Origin: Aldrovandia affinis
Taxonomy: Eukaryota > Chordata > Actinopteri > Notacanthiformes > Halosauridae
Direction: 5' to 3'
NCBI GenBank assembly: GCA_029706075.1
Contig: JAINUG010000174.1
Span: 1,364,001-1,428,000 of the forward strand
Length of the DNA stretch: 64,000 nt
Shown here: in pieces, positions 35,801 through 48,113 of the stretch
Layout: each line of letters starts with the position of its first letter
Numbering within the stretch: the stretch's first letter is position 1
Notes under the pieces: model-generated
The model's input: only the letters and a program-made list of their open reading frames with translations
Database searches by the model: none
Told to the model about the DNA's origin: nothing
Made by a program: the position numbers and the translations under genes

Positions 35801-38800
35801 AATGAATGACTATATATTACGATTATCAGTATTTCCCCAAGGTACATATGAAAGTGTTGGTGTTGAAATTCACTGTTGCATTATGGGATTGCATTATGGC
35901 ATTCTGTGTTATGGAGAGGACAGTAAAAGGACACTACTTGGTAGAAACCTCTTGCATTGTCTGCAGTGGCCAGGCGTTCCTGTGGGGACACGGCCTTCCA
36001 AGGTATTTATGAGTCAGTTGGATGATTCTAACTTGCGTCCTAGTGCTAGTCGCACCTTAATAAAGGTTGAATATATATACGTGATTGATATAAATAATTG
36101 TTGAAGTGTTAATTATTAAATAATGAATCGTTTTGTTCATTGAGACTTCCCAGTCATTTTTCTGTCCCTTTTGATAGTGATCAGATTACAGACCGCTGGC
36201 AATGATTTATGATTCATAAAACACGCTGTCCAAGCTTGTAAAATTGCCCCGTGGAATTACTAAAAGTTCTATAAAATCCCATAATAATGAAGAGAATGGA
36301 AAATGGAAATAAGCCATTTTTGTTCAGTCTGGTAGGGCATATATGGTAGGGGCACATTACCCTGCATTACAATTTTCTGCATCTCATTTGGGTGCCGTAG
36401 TTACGGTCTGTGTTTTAATTTCTTCACAATTTTATGGGTGGTATCCCTGCAATCTAAATAGGCTTAGCCAGGGAGATTAAAAATGAATTATAGCTGACCA
36501 CCAGAAAAAATATGTTTATGCGCCCCGTTATGAGTCATGAGGCTGATGCAACAGATAATTGCAGTGGGTTTTGACACCGCGCGCGCCTTTATCAGCCTGT
36601 GAGCCATGGAAATTAAAAAGATGCGGGGAGAGGCACTCCAGCCCGCCACCGGCATCATCTTTCAAAGATACGCTTTGCACGCCGTTTCAGTTTGATTTGG
36701 CTCCAGCCGCCTGCAGGAGCCTTGTGATTAGAACTGCACTTGGCTGAAGATGCGTGTTAATTAATGAAAACGCCACTTCAAAGAACCGGTCCAATCCTAC
36801 TGCTCTTTTTCCCAGTTAGTTTCACGACTTATTCAGGAAAGGGCCCACTTTAGCTGGGTCTCAAGAGCAGAGACGTTTGTCACAGCCGCCATCAGGAAAG
36901 GCCAAACTGTGGAGGGGGGGGCCTTGGTCTTAATCCCTGCCCCGTTTCAGCCAATCACGGCTTTGGAAACACGGCGCCTCTTAATCCGCGCTGTGTACAT
37001 TAGGGCTGATTGGCCCTTCAGATCAGCCCTTCGTGGTGCAGACAGACCTCATCAAACTTTAAGTATGTGTTTATTTGCTCTCAGTCTGTAGGTGAAAAGG
37101 CTGATGAAGCTTTAATGGGGATGTTTTAGGCCTCGAGTTCAAACCTGCCCTCATTTTTGCTGAATTTTGTTATTCGGCTGGGGCCGTTGGTGATACAGAT
37201 TTTGGAACGCACTGACACAGCAAGCTTGAGCAAAGTTTATTTAATTGTTTGAAATGTACTTCAAAAGTAACATAAAACGGTGGGAAATAATATTGAATAT
37301 ATATAGCTAAATTCAGACCTATATGAATTTAGAAATATGCTAAGATGGAACAATAGGGCAGAGTTGCCTTTGCTGCATTTATACATTCATACATACATGC
37401 TCGAGTTGCTTTGCCACATCTTTATCCGTGTTATTGAACTGCGCCATGCTCAAAGAGAGTTTTGATTTGCCCATTTCTGTTGCTGTTCAGTACCCTGGAC
37501 AGCTCCCTTCCTGCCGCAGTGCCTGCTGTGAGTCAGGAGGGCTCTTATCTGGACAGATCCGCAGTTCCACTCAGGAGAGCTCGCTGCAGTTCAAGTGAGA
37601 ATTCAGCACCATGGACAGAGCTGTACACACAGGACCCGAGCTTCCTTTCATTATTATGCTGGCCAGAGCTTGAGCAACGTTGCAATGCGAGTGGGAGACA
37701 TTACACGAACCTTTTTCACGAGTTTAAATTAGATTATCTTTATTTTCCACACGTTACGATGACACATGCACAAACACACACACACCTCTTACACACCTAC
37801 AGTTTGCAATAAAAGTGCATCATAACCACGAAGGAATACACATCAAAAATAAAACACATCTTTCATTTTGGGGAGTTTATTTGATATATGGTATTCATAG
37901 GTAGTTACCTTGCAATCTTTATAGAAATCCAGTGATTATGTAAGACACAGAATAAATGATTCATTACGTTCCGTATCATTGTCTGCTGCCAGCCCACGGC
38001 TGCAAACCACACAGTTCTTATCCCCACCGGCAAGCAAACGTTACAGCCTCACACATCTTTTCATGAGCGGTTACATCGTATGCAATCTGCATCTCTGTAA
38101 TTGTATTCATTCAGTACATGACAGATTTATTGAGTACAATTAAACCGGCTTAAATTAACAGGGGGCGATGTGTGTAAACACAGGAGCTAATGGGCTTTTG
38201 CCCCTTCTCAACACGTGAAAACGAGGTGTTGAAAATGGCAACAGTACTATAACACAGTTTTTGGTACATATGTCATAGCCTTTTTTCATTGTGTGGGAGT
38301 AGGAGTGAGAGGAATTTGTTTGCTGATATTATGTCAGTTATTCCACAGTATTCAACAAGGGGCAATTATGACAGGAGATAAGGCGACAAGTCACACAGCA
38401 GAGGTATGTTTATTGACAGATCAAACAACATCCCTGTAATTGTATTTACATGTATGTATTTATTTAGTCTTATGGAGGGTTCTTGAATCTACTTCCAGCC
38501 ACCTTATATTATGACATTAATTCCAATTTAAGCATTGTTTGCAAAAAATAGAATTTAGTGCTATTTTGTTTGTGAAATAATTTCCCTTAAGCTGTTCCAG
38601 CTTAATATCCTAAGGTGTGTCCATATAGTTATAGAATGTTGTTTTTTAGTTTGTCTGTAATTTACATGGAATATAACTTCATCCTCTACAAAATGTTTTC
38701 AACATTTTTTCTATTTTGTCTTGTACTTAAAATACCTTTTTTATCTTTTGGAACCTTTTTCAATTCTGAGAAGAAAAACACTTTTTGTAATCGCTGAGAT

Positions 38801-39294
38801 TCCATTATTATCAATTTGGGTTGATCTAAAAAAAGAATTACCCACTTTTGTTGTTGTTCGTGATTACCATGACTCCAGATAACCCACTTATCTCTATTGT
38901 AAACATTTCCAGATTGCTTTGTTCTGTACAGGCTATTTGAGTCATGACATTTCTTCTTTATGGACAGGAAAAAACTAGAGGATTCCATTTAAACGATGAT
39001 GTAGATTGAACAAAATTTAAGATTCTTAACATTTCTAATAGCAATGGTAATATTTGTTTCTAATAACTACAACATTACTGATGTCTAGGATAATAATGAA
39101 CATATGCATCCTAAACATTTGCATGCTAAGGTATCTTTTCCAAACTTTACAATAGTGCACTTGTCTTTGTAAATTTCACATTAAGCCCCATGGGTAATTA
39201 TTGATATCCGTTGAAAGGGAATCCCTGGGTTTCAAAGGCATCAGCTATGACCAGTCTTGTTTCACATTTTATGATTTTGCCATATTTGTATCAC
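35801..39294. other. Intron sequence, no gene seen
   Basis: AT-rich, particularly 38400-39290. A minus-strand ORF at 38686-38988 is Lys/Asn/Ser-rich from composition and matches nothing I know. Confidence 0.55.
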
Positions 39295-39459
39295 GGTTGG
39301 CATCAATTCCATTTGAATTTAGTCAATTCAGGAAATGACTTGTAATTCAATTTTTATTTTTATTTTTTTTTTAACATTTTGCCCATTTTTCAACTCACAG
39401 ATTGAATTTCAATTCATTTCCTGAATTGACTGAATTCAAATGGAATTGATTCCCAACCC
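39295..39459. mobile_element. Fold-back (inverted-repeat) element
   Basis: The left arm (39295-39351, containing ATCAATTCCATTTGAATTTA) and the right arm (39401-39459, containing TTCAAATGGAATTGAT) are inverted copies with few mismatches over about 57 bp. They flank a T-rich 49-bp spacer. A single arm recurs at 7068-7145, so it is a dispersed family, probably a MITE. Confidence 0.8.
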
Positions 39460-39959
39460 CAATTTGTATGCATGCCTTTTTTTACAAGACAATTGGAAAT
39501 CGCAAACAGTGCCTTCCACCCATTAAAAAGAGCAGCAGATGGAATATATACCCCCTTCACCTCACAGAATAGTTTTAAACCCAATTGACGTTCCTGGGGA
39601 CTGGGCTACTATTTCTTTCTTGCTGGATTGTCCTGTCCATCAAGCTAAAGTGTTAACATTGATCTGGTTTGGAGAGTCTGTCATGCACCAACTTTGATTG
39701 CGTGTCCGTCCGGGGAGCTGCAGAGCACGGTAGTTTGAGAGTTCTGTTCTGTTGTCGCCATTTCAGTTGAAACTGCAATTTGGGAGACATACCGTTAACG
39801 CATTTTGTAACTCACACCGTGACAAAAACAAATCAACCTGGGTTAGTCTTTTACTCTCTCACCTACTTGACTGGACTGAAAATGAAAAGGTCATTGATTC
39901 CTACCTGCCCGGCATCGACATCGCTGGAAATAAGTCGAATTAACCAAAGCCCCATGGCA

Positions 39960-40650
39960 CAACTGAAAAGTGGCCCAAATGAAAAGTGCTGCCAAGAAGA
40001 TGAAAGGAGAGCGAGAGACTCCTTCACCCTCAGATAGGTGCCTTCTGGAGGACATTTTGACTCCGAAATAAAACCATAAACTCATTCCACCCAACAACAA
40101 CGACAAACTGGAACACAAGGTTACAAAAACTAGATATTTTGGAAAGCCTTTATAACGACGTTCAGGAAAACAGTGCAATTCATTCATGCCGCCCTGGTAG
40201 AAACCAGGCAGGAGACGGCAGAACTACGAACCGCCATCAGATCATTCCTCAATACAGCTGAAATCATCTGAAGCTGAAACACCACCAATGCGTGAAGCCA
40301 ACTTCAGCCTGCAATCAAGATCCATGCGTGACAATGTCACCACAAATGGAATCTCAGAAACAATGGGAAAATGCACAAAGCTTAGAGCGCTAAAGGGACA
40401 CGCCATGTGCAATATCTCCCTTGCCAAAGTGCCTCCAGATTGGGAGAACGCTGCCAGGTGGTGACTGGCCTGGAGCCCTGGTTCTGGTTGACAATGTCAA
40501 AGATTCAAAGGACAAAGAGAAGTCGCAGACGATTGCAGAAAAGTTTTAAAAAACTAAAAACCTTTGACTTCAATGACCGATTTCCACAAGAGATGGTGGC
40601 AAAACAGAAAAAGCGTATTTCTATTTTAGAGCAGCGTAAACATCAGTAAA
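39960..40650 (+). pseudogene. L1-like ORF1 remnant
   Basis: Broken frames include KSAAKKMKGERETPSPSDRC at the start and KTFDFNDRFPQEMVAKQKKR near the end. The latter resembles the conserved C-terminal part of L1 ORF1 RNA-binding proteins (F-N-D-x-P-P-E pattern followed by basic residues). Several stops and shifts separate them, so no protein is made. Confidence 0.6.
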
Positions 40651-41219
40651 ACCATCAGGGCCCAGTCTCTGTGTTGACACACTATATAGAGGGTCCACTC
40701 TGTAGAGACCTACTCATCACTATTTAAATATTATATGCCTCTGAGCAATTGTATAGCTGTTAGAATAAAACTATGTAATTTGCTTGTTTTTTGAGCATAC
40801 GATATAGCTCATTACTTGATTTTTATTTTCAGACAGCCTTTTTTCCTCATTTAATCAAGGGCTTGGATCACTTTGGAGGGTACGGTATCAGAGCCTGGCA
40901 TCTCCTTGTGCACACACCCCAGTTTGGCATAATCCAGATGTTGCAATTAACACAAGTGCTTTTTAAGTAATTAATGTCAAAACCTTCAAATCAATGTGAA
41001 TACTCCCCCCAACTCCACTTTCAATATCTTCAGCTAAAAAAAAGTATATATAGACTTATAAAGTCTAAAAAGTCTATAAGACTTTTTTTTTTTAAGTTAA
41101 CTTAAGAGAGTTAACATTGGTGAATTCACACAACAGCCCTCACCAATTATGAAATGACTGTTAAACCTCCAAACTACAAAACATCCGTAATTCAGAAAAT
41201 AGTTTTTTTATTTAATTAA

Positions 41220-41600
41220 ATGAGGAAACACTCATTATTCCTCCTGACTAATGCGAGAAAGACCTCTTCATCAGTCTCGACATACAGAGTTGGGAAACAA
41301 TCCGTAACGTGCACTCGATGTCCTGAAATTCGAAACACATTCAAGTCAAAACAGAACACTGCGCAGAGTACACACCACCAAACACAAACTTCATCTAATG
41401 GGACTCTCAGACTCTGAATTATGTTCGTATTGTACAGACAGTTGCTTTCACACCATCTGGGAATCCCTCCCGTTCAACAGCAAAAACATAGTCAATAAAC
41501 GAATCAATATCCTGGCCTCTGCCTCCCCCCTTGCTCCCTCACTCTGTTTCTTCCAAACATCCCTCCTGCTACCTACAAATTCACACTTCTCTCCATGACT
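41220..41600 (+). pseudogene. L1-like ORF2 C-terminal remnant
   Basis: One frame (near 41358-41470) reads RVHTTKHKLHLMGLSDSELC, then SYC and, after a short gap, HTIWE. That is the cysteine-containing segment downstream of the reverse transcriptase domain in L1-like LINEs. Frames on either side are broken. Confidence 0.75.
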
Positions 41601-42009
41601 GTAGCAAAGGAAGTTATTCTCACAAATTGGGGGAAAAACGGACACAACCTCTCGCTACCACATTGGATCAAGCTCAAGTCAGAACACGCCACTCTCAAGA
41701 CACCCACTGCCTCCGTACACAACTGCACAAACATGTACAAATAAATATGTACCCCCTTCACCTCACTGAACACTGAAGTACACAACTGATGCTGCTGTTC
41801 CAGTGTTCTGCCATTTTTATTTATTATTATTATTTTCTTATAAGGAATAGCTATTACATACATACCTGTTCACCACAATCAACATGGTACTGGTTACACT
41901 TCTGCTTTCTGTTTTTGTGTATTTTTATTTTAGAATCACGGCTCACACAATCTCCTGCTCAGTGTAATGCATTTCATACCCAACTGTTTGTGTTGTTGTT
42001 AGTTAAATA

Positions 42010-42510
42010 CAGGTAACTGCCAAAATAAAGGAAATGCCAACATAAGTATCTTAATAGGGCATTGGGCTACAACGAGATACCAGAACAACCTAAATGCACC
42101 ATGGCATAGTGTCTGGAACTCTAATGGAGGGATGCAATGCCTTTCTTCCATGAGAAATTCCATTATTTGGTGTTTTGTTGATTGTGATGGAAAACACTCT
42201 CAGGCACCGCTCCAGAATCTCACATAGGTGTTCAATTGGGTTGAGATCTGGTGACTGAGATGGCCATGGAATGCAGGTTACATAGTTTTCATGCTCATCA
42301 AACCATTCAGTGACCAATCGTGCTCTGTGGATGGGGACAATGTAATCCTGGAAGAGACCACTCCCATCAGGATAGATCCCCTTCACTCCCATAGGATGAA
42401 GAATGGCTTTGTATTTATTGGCATTCACCTTGTCCTCTAAGGGTTTGAGTGGACCTAAACCATGCCAGGAAAATGCATGCCACACCGTAGCAGAGCCACC
42501 AGAACCCAGT
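42010..42510 (-). mobile_element. Tc1-like transposon (family 2), 5'-truncated
   Basis: The terminal repeat CAGGTAACTGCCAAAATAAA plus GGAAA follows TA at 42008-42009. It matches the complement of the end at 28092. The element breaks off near 42510, so only the last third of the transposase region remains. It supplies the empty-site sequence for the hAT-like insertion at 27130. Confidence 0.85.
42090..42485 (-). pseudogene. Tc1 transposase C-terminal fragment
   Basis: It reads WHGLGPLKPLEDKVNANKYK, FQDYIVPIHRARLVTEWFDE and [14 protein letters not shown]. The second catalytic Asp, expected in the FQDD(N/C)-type motif, is Tyr here (FQDYI), and the third residue (E of NPIEH) is retained. The C-terminus is shifted. 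It has no N-terminal half and cannot function. Confidence 0.85.
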
Positions 42511-43094
42511 CACCTGTATGTTGGCCGCTATGTTTTGTGTAGCTTTTGTGTCACTTTTCTTTACTGCACAATAAAAAAGTTAAGAAATCACAACAAATAA
42601 GACATTGGTGCGGTCATTAGGTGCCACCTCGTGAAACTAGTCCCCTTCACACAAAACTTCTTTATCAGCACAGCTCAAGTGCTTCGGTGGTTAAGTGTCT
42701 CCCTGTTTTTCTTTCCAATACGGGCACATTCTTTTTATCATTTCACGCGGAGCAAAGTGCACCCAGATTTCCGTGCTTTCAATAAACCGTTACCATAAAT
42801 TCTCGTCGGGGTAATGAAAAAGAAAAGGCATGCCCTTGTAAACAAGACGCAGAATAACCTGCAGGCGAAAAAAAAAGAGAAAAAGATTCTTAATGGTTCT
42901 GCCGTTCTCCTTCTGTCCCTTTTGTGGAGAGTGCCGGTCACCGCTGGTCACAGGAGAAATATCGAACTTTGGAAGAGATGGAAGCGCAGTGCGGAGGCAA
43001 GGCTTGGAAATAAGAGCCCTGGGGTCGGTAGAGTGTGTGTGCTCACGTCTGCCCTCGCTCCCGTTACCTAAGGGCATGCATTAGTGCTACTTAC
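42511..43094. other. Intron sequence
   Basis: No repeat family is recognised. A short purine-rich run lies at 42869-42888. Confidence 0.5.
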
Positions 43095-43142
43095 CATTCC
43101 CTCCCAGTCTGTCTGGGCCACTCCGAACACCAGAATAACCTT
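43095..43142 (-). other. Candidate 48-bp minus-strand micro-exon (speculative)
   Basis: On the minus strand a CTAAC branch-like motif (43171-43175) and a pyrimidine tract (TTTTTCTTTATTCTTTCCAT) end in CCAG. The 48-base unit that follows is open in all three frames (first frame KVILVFGVAQTDWEGM) and is followed by perfect GTAAGT (43089-43094 on the plus strand). I do not recognise the peptide. Splice signals are strong, but no partner exon is assured. Confidence 0.25.
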
Positions 43143-44255
43143 CTGGATGGAAAGAATAAAGAAAAACTCTGTTAGGAGCGTAGGGGGGTCTGTGTTGTTT
43201 ACCTGCCGCCTCCCTTTGCTGCGTGCGGTGTAAGCTTGTGATTATGGTTAATCCACTTGGCTCCTTGTTTAGATGTTAGATAGAGAGGTGCCGAGTTTGT
43301 CTTTGTCTCCTTTTTAAATAGTGTTCTTTTATATTGAGGGAAAGTGTTTATTGCGATCTTTGCCAGTTTTCTCCTCGCTTGAAGAGCTTATAACTGCACG
43401 AGTGCGACGTGGTTCTGATGTCAGGGAAGAACACTGTCGTGGGATTCTGAATAAATATCTGAACCAAGTGGTTTTACTTACCTACCTACGATGTTATTGA
43501 TTTTTTTATTTTTTTATTTTGAAAACACTTTCATTTAAAATGCATATGTCGATCAGTTGTTGACTACGATGCCTGTTGTTTTTCTGCAGTGAGACATTAA
43601 ATAAAAAGTCTAGAGGTGTTTGAGCAGTGTGATTTCACCTCCCCTGGAGAAGTGGACTCCATATATATATATGCAAATCACACTCTTGATATATAGATAT
43701 ACTGTATATAGAGTCCACTCATAAATTAAAACCACTTTATATATCCGTATATCAAGAGGGCTGTTTACATAATATTTGCTGTGTGCTCGTCTATGAACAG
43801 ATTTCCTTGTTTAGCACATCAGTGGGGCGCTGACCACTGGCCTCCCACAGCCCTTGTGAGCGGTCATGCTGCACGCTGTGAAAGGCCAGTGGAGCGGCCT
43901 TTACAAGGCCCCAGATGGTCTGGATCAGAATCATGCGTGTCATTCAGCGTAGTGGATTTGGTGGCTGGACATTTTCAGTCACTTTTCGTCGGTGTGGAGC
44001 TCAGGTTTTTGATGGAAAGCCGCTTACATCTTTGCTTTCCACCCACGTCCGTTTTCTTTTAACCTTCATGCTACGGTATAAGTTGAGCACGGAAACGGGG
44101 GAAATATTGACTCTCACCCCCTCTGCCTTGGAGCTGCAGGAGGGCGGTGTGGACATTTCTGAATTTGTTTGAAGGTTTATCTGTTGAAGATAACAAGGGA
44201 TCCTCTGGGTTACTGCAACACCTTGATTGTTTGTAAACTTCCAAAAGGCACTGTG
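43143..44255. other. Intron sequence with AT-rich inverted repeats
   Basis: See the separate entry for 43650-43765. Otherwise nothing is recognised. Confidence 0.55.
43650..43765. repeat. AT-rich nested inverted repeats
   Basis: AGTGGACTCCATATATATAT (43651 on) is mirrored by ATATAGAGTCCACT (about 43705-43718), and CACTCTTGATATAT by TATATCAAGAGGG (about 43748-43760). Two overlapping stems could form. It is possibly a worn MITE or just AT-repeat structure. Confidence 0.6.
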
Positions 44256-44300
44256 GTAAGTTAGTAAGTAGTGAGAGTAAGTTGTAAGTAAGAGTAAGTT
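44256..44300 (+). repeat. Cluster of five GTAAGT motifs
   Basis: Five exact GTAAGT hexamers occur within 45 bases, as imperfect short tandem repeats. Each is an ideal 5' splice-site core on the transcribed strand. Confidence 0.85.
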
Positions 44301-46139
44301 AAGAACAAACATGGGGGGGTCTGGGTGTGGTCTGGGCATGGCGATCCCACTCACTGTATCCTCGGATTAGAGAGGAAGCCATCTTGCAGGTCAGGCACAA
44401 AGTTTGACAATAGTCCATATACATTCTAGCCCCTACAAGCTTCATTCTTCAATCAAAGCATCAAATTAGTTTGTCAAAGCTAAGTACAAAGCACATTGTG
44501 GTTAGGAACCGGGCCTATTGTATTTTTATCCAGTGCAGAAATTTGCAGGAATTCAGAAGACGTTGTGGCTTTTGCATATCTACACTTAGGTACTCTACAG
44601 ACATTTCCTTGCGATTGAATGAAAAAGAAACTGGATGAAGGGAATGAGATGGAAGCATGGGTGTGCTATTTTTTATGTAAATATATTTGACTGCGCTTTC
44701 ATTTAAATTATTCATGAACATGATTACGATGTTCAGATTTTTCATTACAGCAACTGTCTTGTCTCAGCTGAGGTTGACGTGCAAAATACTTCATACTACT
44801 TTGAGCTAGCTACTCAGTCTGAAAATGAATTGATGAAGCATGTACAATACACAACTCTTTGCAATAACAGTGTAAACACAAAGGGTCTGTTTCAACTGTT
44901 CCACAGTGCAGGTGGTTCTTAACTTCTTTTTGTGATGATTTTAAGCAAGCATACTTTGTTTCATTTTGTTATTCAGAGTTAAGTACAAACCAGATTAGCC
45001 ATATTGAATTCCAGCATACAAAAGCATATTAGCCAAAAATTTGTTCCTCAGGAGGTAGCGCATAGCTAGTCTTGAAGTTTGTTCAAATGGCAGGATTTCT
45101 TTGCTTTTCTTAATGTGTGTATTTAACTGATACTAATGTGAAGAGAGAAATCCTGTTAAATAAGACGCTGATGTGAGGAAAAGTGGAAAAGCTGACAGTC
45201 CAGTGTGGGTCGAGACCCTGATGAAGCACAGGGAGCCGCAGGAAGAGGGAACAGATTGTATTGAACCCAATTACAGCTTCACCACTCTAGGTGAGGGCAG
45301 CACACTGCAGCATGTTTAAATCCATCTCAGAGGGGTGAGAATCTCTCTCTCTCTCTCTCTCTCTCCCCTCTTGCTCTATCGCTCTCCCTCTCTCTATGCG
45401 GTTTTAACCTGCAGCTTGATCTGAGATACTCTGGCTAACAGGATTCCGTGTTTGTGTCAGGTCTCATGGCACAAGACGACAAACGTGTATCTCAAAGGGC
45501 AGGAGTTATTCATTCCCTGCGCGGACTAGATGGGCTGGCTGGACTGCGGGTATCAATGCTCTGGGGGTTGGGCTGATGGAAAAGGTATTCATTTCGCTGT
45601 CTGCCTCATATTTACCCCCTGGCTATCATCACAGGCAACATATGTAGAGGATCATGCCTTTCACGCAACCCGATACAGGGTCGATTAAAGTTGCGATTGG
45701 GTATTTCAATATATGGTGAAAGGGATGATGAAAAGCAAGGTCACTAAAAGAGCACCTAGGGCTGTTCGCTAAAGAAAGTACGCCGGGGACTGTACATAAT
45801 GTCCAGTCAAACACTTTCCCTGGGGTAAAACTGGAGATGAAGTTTGACACGTAACATTAAATATTAATATTGCAGTCGAGTGTTAGGGCCTGCCTGCGCT
45901 ATGATGCATTTATTGGTATTAATATCTCATGTTATATTTATATGCTTGCCATGCTTGAAATACATTATACATATTCAGGTGCACATTCAGCACAGCGTTT
46001 CATTTTCATTGCTAAATTCACCGTCTAACGGGCGGCCTTTATTTATTCAGTACAGTTATATGAGCAAGTGGTTGAAGAATACGCAGAGGTGCCTGTTCAT
46101 CTCGGAAACGGGAGACTTGCTGATGGGCTTAATGAGAGA
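44301..46139. other. Intron sequence, no gene seen
   Basis: A (CT)n run at 45340-45366. Nothing else is recognised. Confidence 0.6.
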
Positions 46140-46530
46140 GTGCCTCCAGTCAAATATCGGAGAGAAGGGAAACGGGAACGCGAAACAGAGTTGTGCGTCG
46201 GGACAGAAGGGAAGAAGCCGGAGCGGCCAACAGATGGCGGCTAACGGCGTGTCCCCCATGCTCGAGTTACGGGCTGGGGAGGTGCGGGAGCCCCGCGCGC
46301 GCTCCACCGACTCCGCATCGCCGCCCAGGCGCGCGGCATAATAAACAGCGGCCGCCTGTGACAAACGACGACGGCCCGACGGCATGGAAGTGCCGTCTCG
46401 CGGGCCTGTGCATTTGTATTGTACGGATTTATAGATTCGGATAAGAAAATCTTGCGGCCCTGAGGATTTATGCAATCGCCGCGGGCACCCTGGCCATTCG
46501 GCTCGGCTAGCGTTCCCCTTACAGGGACGT
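46140..46530. other. CpG-rich intronic patch
   Basis: CpG dinucleotides are dense (for example CGCGCGCGCT, GCGCGCGGC, CGACGACGG, TCTCGCGGG) compared with flanking AT-rich sequence. ORFs on both strands here reflect composition. It could be an unmethylated regulatory island, but no gene start is apparent. Confidence 0.5.
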
Positions 46531-48113
46531 AGTGTAATTTACGCGCCCCGGTGTTGTCAGTGAAGCGCAGCGGAGTCGGTCCACGCTGGAGAGTTTTTTT
46601 TGGCCCAGCTAAAAGCAGATGACACGCTTTGAACATCTAATGCCAAAATTACAAGCCTGCATCATCTAATGCCAAAATCCCCGCGGTTCCAAGAATGAAC
46701 ATTTAGTTAATCATTTTTATTTTTATTTTTTTGGGGGGAGCTAGAAAGGTGTCTTAGGGACAAGGATACCCCTTGGATTTCCATCTGTGTAGACTTTGAG
46801 TGGGCGTGCTGAGACACCCAGTACCACTCAACTGAAACTATTTAATAAGTACAAAAAGAGGACAAAAACAGGAATGACACACACAGCCCACACACACAGG
46901 GCAGCCCATCAAAACAAGTGTTCATTTATCTCTGCTCGGCTGTTCTTGCTCGAGTAGCATATAGCCTGTATTGAAATTGAACTATGAGCCCATAGTTCGC
47001 ACTGAGCTGTCCTTCAACTTCATTTTGACGTTTACACTAAAAATTGTGGGCAGACTTTCAGAGAGAGAGTAAGAACAAAACAAATTAAATCTGGAGAAGA
47101 ATCATTTCCACGGACAGATTTCAGCTTAATTTCCATACAAATATAAAAACAAAATCTTTCCCCCCCATCTTAACTGGATTTTATTCCTCGCTTTCTGATT
47201 GGCCTTTTTCGCTGGGAAAAAGAGATGACTGGATGAAGGGGCGTCGTTTATTGATTGAAGACATTTGAATTTAGCCTTATTGTGTTATAGTCAGAGCAGG
47301 ACAATTTCTGACACGTTCGATTTTAAAAAGAGAATTGATTACCAAAGCCGGTCTCTCAGCATATCTCCAAAGGGAAAAGCGGACAAACGAGCTCAAACTC
47401 ATTAACGAAACTCTCCTCTCATATTCAAGGGACTAACGATTTTACCAGCTTATTCAAATTAATGTATATTGTCTGCGACGAGAGATGGCAACTTCTGAAT
47501 AATTTTAATTAAGAAAAATCCAAATGACATGTATCAAGATACACATAGATGAAGTCAGAGTGATTGTGTGTGGTGTCCCCATTGGTTGTTCAATTGAGAG
47601 GTGACAGCTCAGTAGGCACTGTACTTTGGGGCCTCAATGTTGAAGCCTGAATGTTGCTCTATTATTGCCCCTGGAAGCCATGGCATCAATTTGACATATC
47701 AACTGAGCAAATATTAGAGAGTGCTGATGTTCAGGCTTACATTCACATCAGCTTCATAACAAATAAATTGCGTCCACCAGCCAATACCGACGCAAAGTGA
47801 CTCAGTTAATCATTAGGTATGTCATCAAATCTTCAAATCCTACCTTTATTTTGGGATATGATGGGAGCGGTCAGCCTTTTCCGCACAAACCGTCCAGTCC
47901 ATTTTCATGACGGGACCCATGGCTGACCTCTGACCTTTCAAGTTTCAAGTCATTGGTAGCAGCATGCTATGGCCAGGTTTGGGTGCCATGGTGAGGTTGT
48001 CCAGTGCAGTGTCCATTGTTTGCCTCGATGTGTTGACACTCAAGTGAACTCGATAGATGTTAGATACATGTCAGATGATCGGCCATATTGTATCATGTAA
48101 CTTACTTAGTTAG
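46531..48113. other. Intron sequence, no gene seen
   Basis: 47160-47520 is rich in ATTA/TAAT and ATTGATT-type motifs and has no recognised repeat, so it is a possible conserved noncoding element. No gene is seen. Confidence 0.5.

Larger units (their letters stand above)
39566..41749 (+). mobile_element. L1-like LINE insertion, internally deleted
   Basis: An exact 17-base direct repeat, TACCCCCTTCACCTCAC, lies at 39549-39565 and 41750-41766. Between the copies are an ORF1-like remnant (39960-40650) and an ORF2 C-terminal remnant (41220-41600), both plus strand and in L1 order. The simplest reading is one L1-like insertion with a target duplication that lost the endonuclease and most of the reverse transcriptase. 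The direct repeat could instead be part of the element. Confidence 0.6.
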
